Shown here piece after piece: positions 56,300-64,000 of a DNA stretch of 64,000 nt. The DNA comes from Pseudoalteromonas sp. 3D05. Lineage in GTDB: Bacteria; Pseudomonadota; Gammaproteobacteria; Enterobacterales; Alteromonadaceae. Below the pieces are notes generated by a model that saw nothing but the letters and a program-made list of their open reading frames with translations, ran no database searches and was not told where the DNA came from. Made by a program: the position numbers and the translations under genes. Position 1 is the stretch's first letter. Each line of letters starts with the position of its first letter. Where the stretch lies: NCBI RefSeq assembly GCF_002723455.1, contig NZ_PDUS01000003.1, positions 97,983 through 161,982 of the forward strand, given 5' to 3'.

Positions 56300-57570
56300 T
56301 GGCTAACAGTGTAATGTATAAGCATTTCTTCTCGTTGAGTGCCTTTACTGCTCTGAATCATTTTAGCCGCATTATACTGACTTTATTTTTAGCGCGATTA
56401 ATATCAACAGAACAATTTGGTACTTTTGCGGCATTGCTGGCCTTATGTGAAATTTTACTACTACCAGCAAGCATGGGGTTTTCATAATCTTTAATGCGTT
56501 TGAGCCACCCTCTTTTTAAAAATCAGCAACATGATTTACTTCAAGGCTTAAAACATACTTACCTAGCTGCATCATGCTTATTCGGCGTATTATTTGTTGC
56601 CTGCGTAGTGACTGTTTTTACGCATATATCCCCCCATCAAAGTGCCAAAGAGCGTGTATTCTATTTGTTATTAATTGTTCCAATTGGTGCTGTAATGCAA
56701 AGCCAAGCAGCATTTTTAATTGCCTTAAATAAAACTAAACTTGGGTTGTTAACTCAGCAATGCCTGTTTGAATTGCTCACTACGGCTTTTTGTTTACTTG
56801 TTGTATTATTTTTTAAAGAACTGTCACTTGAAGTGATATGCCAACTACTTGTTGCCGCTTTACTCTGTGTTGTTGTTTATCAATACTGGTTAATAAAACC
56901 GCTTCTTTTAGCTACACCTGCAAGCTATAAAACTAAAAGCTGGTGTAAATACTCGCTAATTATGCTTGCAAGTGGGGCCGGCACTGTAATAGTAGCAAAA
57001 TTAGACGTGCTTTTAGTGCATCATTGGTTTGGTGCCACTGGAGTGAGCGTATTTTTTCCTGCAATTGTGATCGTAGGCTTATTAACCATTCTTGCCAATG
57101 CTGCAAGCCAATACTTAAAACCTATTTTACTTAGTGAACAAGCTAACGATCAGCAGATAGTTGAACTTATGAGGTTATTATGGCGAGTAAATACTACTGC
57201 AATAATTTTCTTATTACTGCTGGCTCACCCTCTACTTTATTTGTACGGTGAAAAGCAGCTTGAAGAAGGCCATCATTTATTAATTATTTTACTCATTGGT
57301 CAATTGCTATTACCCGCCAGAGTATTGGCAAGTAATATTATAAAGCTCAGGGGTAACCCTCTACATAACCTATATATTTTATTAGCAGCAACCAGTATCA
57401 CACTGCTCTTGGCGAGCTGGCTTAAAAACGATTACGGTATTACCGGTGTTGCTGTTGCATTTAGTATCGGTTTTGCATTAGGCGCACTAAGTAGAATCAG
57501 CTTAGTGCTGTTTAAAATGAATACGCCTGTTGCCCTTTTACTCGGTAACAATATTCAATCTGACAAGTAG
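56299..57570 (+). pseudogene. Wzx-type oligosaccharide flippase gene interrupted by an in-frame stop
   Basis: The product would be a 423-residue, roughly 12-helix polysaccharide flippase of the MATE/MVF fold. Starting at ATG 56299, the frame is typical (HFSRIILTLFLARLISTEQFGTF) but meets TAA at 56485-56487, right after PASMGFS. The same frame resumes at once with SLMRLSHPLFKNQQ and runs open to 57570. A CAA to TAA change at a Gln codon (GFSQ is common in such proteins) explains this. Downstream residues from ATG 56494 could be made separately but would lack the first helices. Its 3' end overlaps the convergent SIMPL gene by 16 bases. Confidence 0.82.
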
Positions 57571-58271
57571 TATTCTACACTCGTCACGACACGCACTTTT
57601 TTAAGTTGTGGCGTATTTGAATCTCTGTTCGAAATACTAAACTGCCCCTGACGTGCTGTTTTTATTTTACCCAGCTGAGATTGTGAATCTTTAGCAAACT
57701 TGATTGCCACCTCACGCGCTTTTTCTGTTGCTTCTTGCACCATCGCAGGTTTTACATCATTAAGCCCCGTAAACAAATACTCAATACGGGTTTCGTAACT
57801 ATCTTGAACTATGGCAATGCCCTGCTTGGCTAATTGGCTTACTTTTGCTAAAGCATTTTGTACTTTTGAGGGCTGCGATGAATAAACTGTAATATTGGCA
57901 CGGGCTATGTATCTAAACTGTTGGTTTTCACCGCCATATTCCCGCGCTTGTTTATCTACAATAGATTGAGCCCCACGACTTATTTCGTTGTCATCAAAAC
58001 CATGTAATTTTAAAAATGCGATAACGGCATCATTTTTTTGTTCAATTCGCTCAACTAGCTTTTCAAGGTCGTTATCCGCATCACTAAATTGTAATGGCCA
58101 TATCACTGTATCAGCTTCAACTTCCATCTCTGCAAGGCCTTTAACCGTGACTGTGCGCTCCATGCTTTTTACATCAATAGCCGCACTTTTTAAAATAACC
58201 CCTAACCCTAGAAGACCGATTACAAATGCAACGGCTGCAATGGCAACATGAGTGCTTTGTGTTTTACTCAT
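57555..58271 (-). CDS. SIMPL-domain (DUF541) periplasmic protein
   Basis: 238 residues with an N-terminal membrane anchor or signal (VAIAAVAFVIGLLGLGVIL) and a SIMPL domain like that of E. coli YggE: RTVTVKGLAEMEVEADTVIW, ISRGAQSIVDKQ and YIARANITVYS. Family function is poorly defined (stress, oxidative damage). Leftward gene that overlaps the flippase gene tail-to-tail by 16 bases. Confidence 0.88.
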   Translation of the reverse strand: MSKTQSTHVAIAAVAFVIGLLGLGVILKSAAIDVKSMERTVTVKGLAEMEVEADTVIWPLQFSDADNDLEKLVERIEQKNDAVIAFLKLHGFDDNEISRGAQSIVDKQAREYGGENQQFRYIARANITVYSSQPSKVQNALAKVSQLAKQGIAIVQDSYETRIEYLFTGLNDVKPAMVQEATEKAREVAIKFAKDSQSQLGKIKTARQGQFSISNRDSNTPQLKKVRVVTSVEYYLSD

Positions 58272-58387
58272 TTATAACTCCTTGATATAGATCGCGAAAA
58301 ATAGCACTAAAACGTGTTTCATTAAAATTTAAATGCTAGAGTTTATGTGATTAACCTTAACCGCCACTTTACAGCAAAGGAAAAGCC

Positions 58388-61054
58388 ATGAGTGTTAAGC
58401 GCATTAGCCAATTTTTTAACCCTACCTCAGTCGCCGTGATTGGGGCATCAAATAATGCATCCCGTGCAGGCTTTATAGTGATGCGTAATTTGCTCCAGGG
58501 TGGGTTTAAAGGCCCCATAATGCCTGTCAGCCCGACACACAAAGCCGTGCATGGTGTATTGGCCTACTCCTCTATCACTAAATTACCCATGGTGCCTGAT
58601 CTGGCAGTTATTTGTACCAACAAACACACAGTAACAGACATTATAGTTGAGCTGGGTGAGTTCGGTTGCAAAAACGCCGTAGTCATTGCAGCAGGAATGA
58701 GTATAGAACAAAAAGAGTCGCTGAAAACTGCGGCTAAAGCAGCCAATGTATCACTGCTTGGACCCAATTGTTTAGGATTGCTTATTCCACACATAGGCCT
58801 TAATGCGAGCTTTTCCCACACGGTCACTTCACCGGGTAAAATTGCCTTCATTTCTCAATCTGCAGCTGTATGTTCAACAATTTTAGATTGGGCAAAAAAT
58901 AAAGAGATTGGTTTTTCGTACTTTGTATCTGTGGGAGACTGTTTAGATATCGACTTTGCTGAGTTATTGGACTTTCTGGGTCGAGACGCAAAAACCAAAG
59001 CGATATTACTTTACATAGATAACATAGAGAATATCAGAAGCTTTATTTCAGCTGCGCGTGCAGCTGCATTTAGTAAACCAGTCATTGCAATTAAAACAGG
59101 TAAAACGGCCGCTGGCGCACTCGCTGCTGAAATTCATACTGGTGGAAAACAAAGCTCAGACGCCGTTTATGATGCGTTATTTCAACGGGCTGGTATGTTA
59201 AGGGTAAGCGATTTAACAGAGCTTTTTGCAGCAACTCAAACGCTTGCAATGCACCCTAAACTACTACAAATAGAACAACTCACCATTTTAACAAATGGCG
59301 GCGGGCCTGGAGTAATGGCGGTTGATAGCTTATTACAAAGCTCAGGGAAGCTTACTCAGCTAAGCGAAGAAACTCGCGCAGCACTTAATAAAGTCATTCC
59401 GCAATCAGATATGACCTCTAACCCTGTTGATATTTTTGGCGACTCTTCTCCCGCCCGCTATAAGCAAGCACTTGAAATTTTATTGCACGCAAAAGAAGTT
59501 AAAAACCTTTTAATTATTCATACTCCTTCGGCGATTGCCCCAAGCGAAGAATACGCACAAATTATCGCACAAACCTTAAATACATTACCTAAAATGGCAC
59601 GGCCCTATGTTATCACCAACTTTATGGGCGAAGATGCTGCTTACCCAGCTAGAAAACTGTGTAGCACTCACGCAATTCCCACATACCGAACCCCTGAAGG
59701 CGCGGTAAGGGCATATATGCACCTTGTTATTTACCGACGAAATCAAAAGCACCTAACGCAAACCCCGGAGTCAAATACCGACAATGCGAAAATAAATAAA
59801 AGCGCTGCGAAAGAGTTAGTGCATCAATTTTTAGCCGACCAACAAAGTTACTTATCTACCCATCAATCAAGCCAAATCCTTGCTCACTATGGTATTGAGT
59901 GCATTCAAACTGAAGTCGCTTACACGCCAACAGAAGCAAAAGAACAGGCTATCGATTTAGGCTTTCCGGTTGCCTTAAAGCTGATCAGTCCAAGCATTCC
60001 TTCTAAATCAGAAGTCGGGGGAGTAGTACTAAACCTTAATGATGCACAAGAAGTTGAACAGACCGCTTTTGCTATGTTATTGCGAATTAAAAACACTTAC
60101 CCTGATGCTATTATTGAAGGCTATTCATTGCAAAAAATGGCACCACGTGCGGGTGCTAATGAAATACGTATTGCGGTAAAAACTGAGCCTAATTTTGGCC
60201 CTGTTATACTCCTTGGAGAAGCCGGCACAGGACTTGAGTTTGCTCAGGCTGCTGTTGCGCTGCCACCATTGAACATGAATTTAGCAAAATACTTAATTGC
60301 TGCCGCACATGATAAAGGCGTACTGAAAGATCGTATTTTGCCTGAAAAAGTTGATAAGTACCGCCTGTGTGCTTTACTTACGCGAATATCACAACTGGTC
60401 ATTGACCAGCCCGATATTACTTCGGTTGAGTTAAACCCTATTTTAGCGAGTAATGGACAGTTTTTGGTACTTGATGCCACCATTACACTGAGCCACTACC
60501 AAGTACAATCGAATCGTAAGCGCTTATCTATCCGCCCTTATCCAATTGAGCTGGTTAAAAATGTCACGTTAAAAAACGATACAAAGGCAGTGCTACGCCC
60601 TATAAAACCAGAAGATGAGCAAGCACATCAGGCATTTGATCAATCTCTAAGCAAAGAAGATCGTTACAAACGCTTTTTTGGTGAATTGCCACAGTTTAAC
60701 CATGATCAACTAGCAAAAATGACACAAATTGATTATGACCGTGAAATGGCTTTTATCATCACACAAGAACAAGCAGGCCAAAACCTGACTTTAGGTGTAT
60801 CGCGAGTATTAATGGATCCTGATAAAATTAGAGCCGAATTTGCGATTGTCGTGCGTTCAAATTGCCAAGGGTTAGGGCTAGGCGGTATGTTAATGCAGGC
60901 CGCAATTGAGCACTGCAAGAGCCAAGGAGTGCAAGTTATTGAAGGAATCACGCTGCCTGAAAACACCGGCATGATCGAGCTTGCTCGTAAACTTGGTTTT
61001 AAGATCACTCGTGATTTTGAAGAAGGCAGTATAAACATGGTACTGACACTATAA
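58388..61054 (+). CDS. patZ: Pat/PatZ-type protein lysine acetyltransferase (NDP-forming acyl-CoA synthetase-like + GNAT)
   Basis: 888 residues, matching PatZ (YfiQ, 886): an N-terminal CoA-binding Rossmann region (VAVIGASNNASRAGFIV; GPNCLGLL), a succinyl-CoA-ligase-like part, an ATP-grasp domain (about 480-700) and a C-terminal GNAT domain (RFFGELPQ; LGLGGMLMQAAIEHC). Such enzymes acetylate and silence acetyl-CoA synthetase. In PatZ the ligase active site is degenerate. I do not see the usual catalytic His of acyl-CoA synthetases in GGKQSSDAVYD with certainty. Well-spaced AAGGAAAAGCC ribosome-binding region. Confidence 0.92.
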   Translation: MSVKRISQFFNPTSVAVIGASNNASRAGFIVMRNLLQGGFKGPIMPVSPTHKAVHGVLAYSSITKLPMVPDLAVICTNKHTVTDIIVELGEFGCKNAVVIAAGMSIEQKESLKTAAKAANVSLLGPNCLGLLIPHIGLNASFSHTVTSPGKIAFISQSAAVCSTILDWAKNKEIGFSYFVSVGDCLDIDFAELLDFLGRDAKTKAILLYIDNIENIRSFISAARAAAFSKPVIAIKTGKTAAGALAAEIHTGGKQSSDAVYDALFQRAGMLRVSDLTELFAATQTLAMHPKLLQIEQLTILTNGGGPGVMAVDSLLQSSGKLTQLSEETRAALNKVIPQSDMTSNPVDIFGDSSPARYKQALEILLHAKEVKNLLIIHTPSAIAPSEEYAQIIAQTLNTLPKMARPYVITNFMGEDAAYPARKLCSTHAIPTYRTPEGAVRAYMHLVIYRRNQKHLTQTPESNTDNAKINKSAAKELVHQFLADQQSYLSTHQSSQILAHYGIECIQTEVAYTPTEAKEQAIDLGFPVALKLISPSIPSKSEVGGVVLNLNDAQEVEQTAFAMLLRIKNTYPDAIIEGYSLQKMAPRAGANEIRIAVKTEPNFGPVILLGEAGTGLEFAQAAVALPPLNMNLAKYLIAAAHDKGVLKDRILPEKVDKYRLCALLTRISQLVIDQPDITSVELNPILASNGQFLVLDATITLSHYQVQSNRKRLSIRPYPIELVKNVTLKNDTKAVLRPIKPEDEQAHQAFDQSLSKEDRYKRFFGELPQFNHDQLAKMTQIDYDREMAFIITQEQAGQNLTLGVSRVLMDPDKIRAEFAIVVRSNCQGLGLGGMLMQAAIEHCKSQGVQVIEGITLPENTGMIELARKLGFKITRDFEEGSINMVLTL

Positions 61055-61064
61055 GGTGCTTTAG

Positions 61065-61997
61065 TTGAAAGTAACGACTTGGAGGCACTGGCCAAATATC
61101 GACTTAGATGCTGACTTACTCGCTGAGTCAGTTATTGCCTATCAAGATATTCATGATCATTGTTTTATTAAACTAAGCTGTAATAGTAATAGTGTATGCA
61201 GTGCATTTGGCATTAAGCGACACTTTCAACACAACCCTTTGGGGTCAGTTGAAAAAAACAGCTATGTTTATAATTTATCAGCTTTATTAAATGATGAAAA
61301 AAGCCCTAAAAAATTAAACGATTGCCCGCAGTTACTCATAAATATTGAAGCACACAAACGTGTTAGCGAACACCCTAGCAGTATCAATAAAGCATGTTTT
61401 GCAACGGTTTACTCTCCGCTTTATCACTTAAATTCAATGTTGGGGGGAACATTAACAGCAGCCCAATTAGAACACACACCTTATAAAAAAATGTTATCTT
61501 TATTAACTGATATTACAGCGCAATATATTGACGCTTTACTGTTAATCAAAAATGTTAGAATTTACTACTGCAGCTTTCATGCGAGCGCTGCATTTTGCAA
61601 TTATGAGCAATTTAAAACTCTCGTAGCCCCATATGATGAACAATGTATAACGCAATTAACCCACGAACACCACCTTATTCATTATCATTGCAGTGCACCT
61701 ATTTATTTTGATTTCCTTGATAGTAAGAAGTTCTCATTACTATCAATTGATGATTGTGATGATGTTATAGCTATAAAGGCTTTACTGACTCGCTTTCCTG
61801 ATATTACATTTGTTGGGCTATTGGATAAATTATTATTACCACGCCAACTTAAAGCAAAAGAAATTGAACGAATTTTTTCATCTTGCAGCCGCCATTTGGA
61901 TTTTAATAGAGTCATTATCGCCCCAAGCTGCACTCTACCTTTAAGCATTAAAAACAATACATTATTAAAAACATGTTCTATTGTAAAAGGACTGTGA
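61065..61997 (+). CDS. URO-D-fold-like protein of unknown function
   Basis: 310 residues; TTG start at 61065 with AAGG eight bases upstream. The layout resembles uroporphyrinogen-decarboxylase/methyltransferase-family TIM barrels: TVYSPLYHLNSMLGG, YYCSFHASAAFCNYE, a late VGLLDKLLL and the C-terminal VIIAPSCTLPLSIKNN. It lacks the usual decarboxylase arginines in a clear form, so heme synthesis is unlikely. Ten bases before it ends patZ; ten after it starts the LicD gene, so it probably belongs with the decoration genes. Confidence 0.6.
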   Translation: MKVTTWRHWPNIDLDADLLAESVIAYQDIHDHCFIKLSCNSNSVCSAFGIKRHFQHNPLGSVEKNSYVYNLSALLNDEKSPKKLNDCPQLLINIEAHKRVSEHPSSINKACFATVYSPLYHLNSMLGGTLTAAQLEHTPYKKMLSLLTDITAQYIDALLLIKNVRIYYCSFHASAAFCNYEQFKTLVAPYDEQCITQLTHEHHLIHYHCSAPIYFDFLDSKKFSLLSIDDCDDVIAIKALLTRFPDITFVGLLDKLLLPRQLKAKEIERIFSSCSRHLDFNRVIIAPSCTLPLSIKNNTLLKTCSIVKGL

Positions 61998-62006
61998 ATT
62001 AAGTTT

Positions 62007-63071
62007 ATGCCTACGGAAGATAAACAATTGAGTACTATAATACATGCCGAGTTAATAAAGGCCGTTGAGTTATACCAACAAAACCAATATCAATTAGCGC
62101 GGGGGCAGTTTGAGTATGTACTGAGCCAAGATAACTCATGTTTGATTGCACATCGTTATTTGGCCGAAATCGCACTGATAGAAGGCACAGCAAAAAATCA
62201 CATAAAATCATTGATAGCTTCCTTAGCGGCACACCCAACCTCAAGCGAGACTAGCCATACGCTAGGAATGTGTTATCAACAAGCACGCGAGCTGCCCCAA
62301 GCAGTTGAGCAATATCGCCATGCACTAGAGGTGCTGTTAAACACGCCACCTAATCATAGTTATAATTCAAAACCAAACGTTGAATTCGATACCGAAATAC
62401 ATGAAAGCTTACTATGGCAAACCCTTGCTCTTTTTCGTCAAGCAAATATTAAATCCTTTGCCACCGCCGGTAGCCTACTAGGCATAATACGCGAAGGCGC
62501 AATCCTGCCTTTTGATAAAGACATTGATATTGGGGTTGATTGGGGACAAATGGAGCAAGCCATTACACTTTTAAAAAGCCAAGGTTGGCATGAGCATATG
62601 CGATCCTATGATTTAATTAACCCTCGCAGCTTTGCCCACCCCGATGGAGTGACCATGGATCTTTGTGGCTTTGGCGTTGATACCGTCAGTCAGCGGACTA
62701 TTTGCGGGCTTTGGATGAGTGATATTCCCTTTGAGTGGAACAGAATTACAGAGTATCCAACTATAAATTTAGTCGAAAAAATAACTCCCCATGGCAATGT
62801 ATGGCATCTAGCCCAACCTGAACTAACGCTAAATGCACTTTATGGAGATTGGCAAACACCCGACCCACTTTTTGATACAATTTTATGTGCAAAAAACATT
62901 CGTTCATTTTCGTTATTAACCCAGTGCTTTGTGTATTCAAAACTTTATAAATTATGCCTAATGAGCGAATGGGGAAAATTAGAGCACACATTAAACCAAC
63001 TTTCTTTTTTTGATAAACACGACATATTAATAAATAAACTCACCGATAAAGCCAAAAGTATGCAGACATGA
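62007..63071 (+). CDS. TPR-LicD-like nucleotidyl/phospho-transferase
   Basis: 354 residues. Residues 1-115 are TPR-like (AVELYQQNQYQLARGQFEYV; HTLGMCYQQARELPQAVEQY). The rest is a LicD-type domain: ATAGSLLGIIREGAILPFDKDIDIGV (about 152-175, D172 and D174 as the metal-binding DxD), then MDLCGFG. LicD proteins move phosphocholine or similar groups from CDP-carriers to glycans. The downstream cytidylyltransferase gene overlaps its end by four bases (ATGA), supporting a CDP-donor pathway. Confidence 0.83.
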   Translation: MPTEDKQLSTIIHAELIKAVELYQQNQYQLARGQFEYVLSQDNSCLIAHRYLAEIALIEGTAKNHIKSLIASLAAHPTSSETSHTLGMCYQQARELPQAVEQYRHALEVLLNTPPNHSYNSKPNVEFDTEIHESLLWQTLALFRQANIKSFATAGSLLGIIREGAILPFDKDIDIGVDWGQMEQAITLLKSQGWHEHMRSYDLINPRSFAHPDGVTMDLCGFGVDTVSQRTICGLWMSDIPFEWNRITEYPTINLVEKITPHGNVWHLAQPELTLNALYGDWQTPDPLFDTILCAKNIRSFSLLTQCFVYSKLYKLCLMSEWGKLEHTLNQLSFFDKHDILINKLTDKAKSMQT

Positions 63072-63541
63072 CTCTAAACTCAGAAAATAAAAGTAACCAT
63101 AATACACGCTGCTTAGCCCTCGGTGTGTTTGACTTATTTCATATTGGTCATTTAAATTACTTAAAGTTTGCTAAAGCCCAAGGCAGTGAACTATTTGTTG
63201 CTGTTGCGCCAGATGACTTGTGCTTTGAAAATAAAAAAACATTTCCCATCATCAGCCAGCATGAAAGAATGACCATAGTAAGCGCATTGGCGATCGTGGA
63301 TCATGTGGCCTTAGTACCAAGTCCAATTATAAAGACCCAGAGCGCTTGTAGGTGGATAAAAGCATGGGGAATTAATAAAGTAGTTGTTGGCGGGCAATGG
63401 CAAAACAGTGAGCGCTGGAATGAAGCTGCGAATGCATTACAAGCGCATAATATTAACGTTATGTTTGCACCACAAACCCCTGATATTTCGAGTACTGATA
63501 TTAAGCAAAAAATAATCACATACTGCTCAGAGATTTTATAA
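63068..63541 (+). CDS. HxGH-motif cytidylyltransferase (TagD/EctP-like)
   Basis: 157 residues; activates a small phosphorylated molecule with CTP. The catalytic motif is GVFDLFHIGHLNYL (H25 and H28), and the family C-terminal signature appears as DISSTDIKQK. Relatives include glycerol-3-phosphate and ethanolamine-phosphate cytidylyltransferases; the substrate cannot be told. Coupled to the LicD-like gene (ATGA), it likely makes the CDP-linked donor used by LicD. The following 270 bases contain no gene. Confidence 0.86.
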   Translation: MTLNSENKSNHNTRCLALGVFDLFHIGHLNYLKFAKAQGSELFVAVAPDDLCFENKKTFPIISQHERMTIVSALAIVDHVALVPSPIIKTQSACRWIKAWGINKVVVGGQWQNSERWNEAANALQAHNINVMFAPQTPDISSTDIKQKIITYCSEIL

Positions 63542-63815
63542 TGTGTATGCCCAAACCACCTCAAAATGCGAGGCTCTTTTGGAATTAAAAGGGGCTGCCA
63601 TTATTAAAACGTATCATTGTTGCAAAGTAACGTCTTGACATTAAGCCACTGCGAAACGCTGAATTCTGTACATTGAGATCGTTTGGGTATATTTATATTC
63701 TAAATTAAAGATTTTTACGCTTAGCCACACAATATATTACAACGTAAAGTCGTATATTTTTTGCATATAATAACTAAAACTGAAACAACAATATTTTTGA
63801 ACACACGGGTTTAAT

Positions 63816-64000
63816 TTGAATAATTTACGTAAACGCACAGCTCTATTTTTCGAAGGCAACGGTGAATACCGTAAAGTGGGTCATTACATTGATGTATTTC
63901 TAGTATCATTGATCATGATAAATGTGGTTGCGATTGTGCTTGAGTCTGTAATCAGTCTAGCGCAGCAATATAAACATGAGTTTTTATTACTAGAGCTGAT
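63816..64000 (+). CDS. Ion-channel protein, N-terminal fragment (cut by window edge)
   Basis: A TTG start at 63816 opens a frame that runs to the window edge (61 codons). It shows a basic N-terminus (NNLRKRTALFFEGNGEYRK) and a first membrane helix (YIDVFLVSLIMINVVAIVLES), the pattern of voltage-gated-type ion transport proteins (two- to six-helix K+ or Na+ channels). Only the start is visible, so subtype is unknown. Confidence 0.55.
   Translation, partial: MNNLRKRTALFFEGNGEYRKVGHYIDVFLVSLIMINVVAIVLESVISLAQQYKHEFLLLEL

Noticed and set aside
58564..58851. 95-codon minus-strand ORF antisense to patZ
   Set aside because: Shadow of a strongly coding plus-strand gene; no ribosome-binding site or recognisable domain.
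1..64000. CRISPR array, prophage, rRNA or tRNA gene
   Set aside because: No regularly spaced repeats, phage structural or integrase genes, or tRNA-like cloverleaf sequences were noticed on reading.

Overview
The window looks like chromosome from an AT-rich marine gammaproteobacterium of the Alteromonadales, most likely Pseudoalteromonas. That rests on the tyrR, smrA, patZ and murJ-ribF-ileS-lspA-fkpB-ispH gene types and on gene style; no rRNA or tRNA gene is present to confirm it. No prophage, CRISPR array or tRNA gene was seen.

Region 1 (1-13092) is an Escherichia coli-type (class II) cellulose locus. A leftward operon bcsR-bcsQ-bcsA-bcsB-bcsZ-bcsC (bcsC cut by the window edge) is divergent from a rightward operon bcsE-bcsF-bcsG. 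It supplies synthase, periplasmic co-subunit, cellulase, outer-membrane exporter, c-di-GMP sensing and phosphoethanolamine decoration. A secreted DUF642-like/beta-propeller protein follows at 13212-14426.

Region 2 (14746-33493) is the most unusual part: a tight seven-gene leftward operon. Three members are clear relatives of the poly-gamma-glutamate machinery of Gram-positive bacteria (PgsA/CapA, PgsC/CapC, PgsB/CapB). PgsC is a tandem duplication with a large soluble domain, and PgsB carries a roughly 700-residue helical-repeat extension. They are joined by a CHASE2 sensor-like protein without an output domain, a 756-residue membrane-anchored beta-rich protein, a 254-residue exported protein with hydrolase-like motifs, and a 1433-residue protein ending in a probable outer-membrane beta-barrel. 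The set reads as a trans-envelope version of a poly-gamma-glutamate (or related amide-linked polymer) synthase for a two-membrane cell, built on the same plan as the neighbouring cellulose exporter.

Region 3 (33756-45188) is mostly ordinary chromosome: tyrR, a thioesterase, ompW with FNR-like sites, a MATE exporter, dapE, an OlsF-like ornithine-lipid synthase, ghrA, smrA and small membrane proteins. Region 4 (45297-55340) holds a CheY-like regulator, rpsT, the murJ-ribF-ileS-lspA-fkpB-ispH cluster and an AlgZ/AlgR-like two-component pair.

Region 5 (55342-64000) starts with a 198-bp MITE-like element with 15-bp perfect terminal inverted repeats. It continues with a helical protein of unknown function, a Wzx-type flippase gene broken by one in-frame stop, a SIMPL-domain protein, the PatZ-type acetyltransferase, and a compact trio (URO-D-like protein, TPR-LicD protein, HxGH cytidylyltransferase) that probably decorates a surface glycan with a CDP-activated group. 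The start of an ion-channel gene runs off the right edge.
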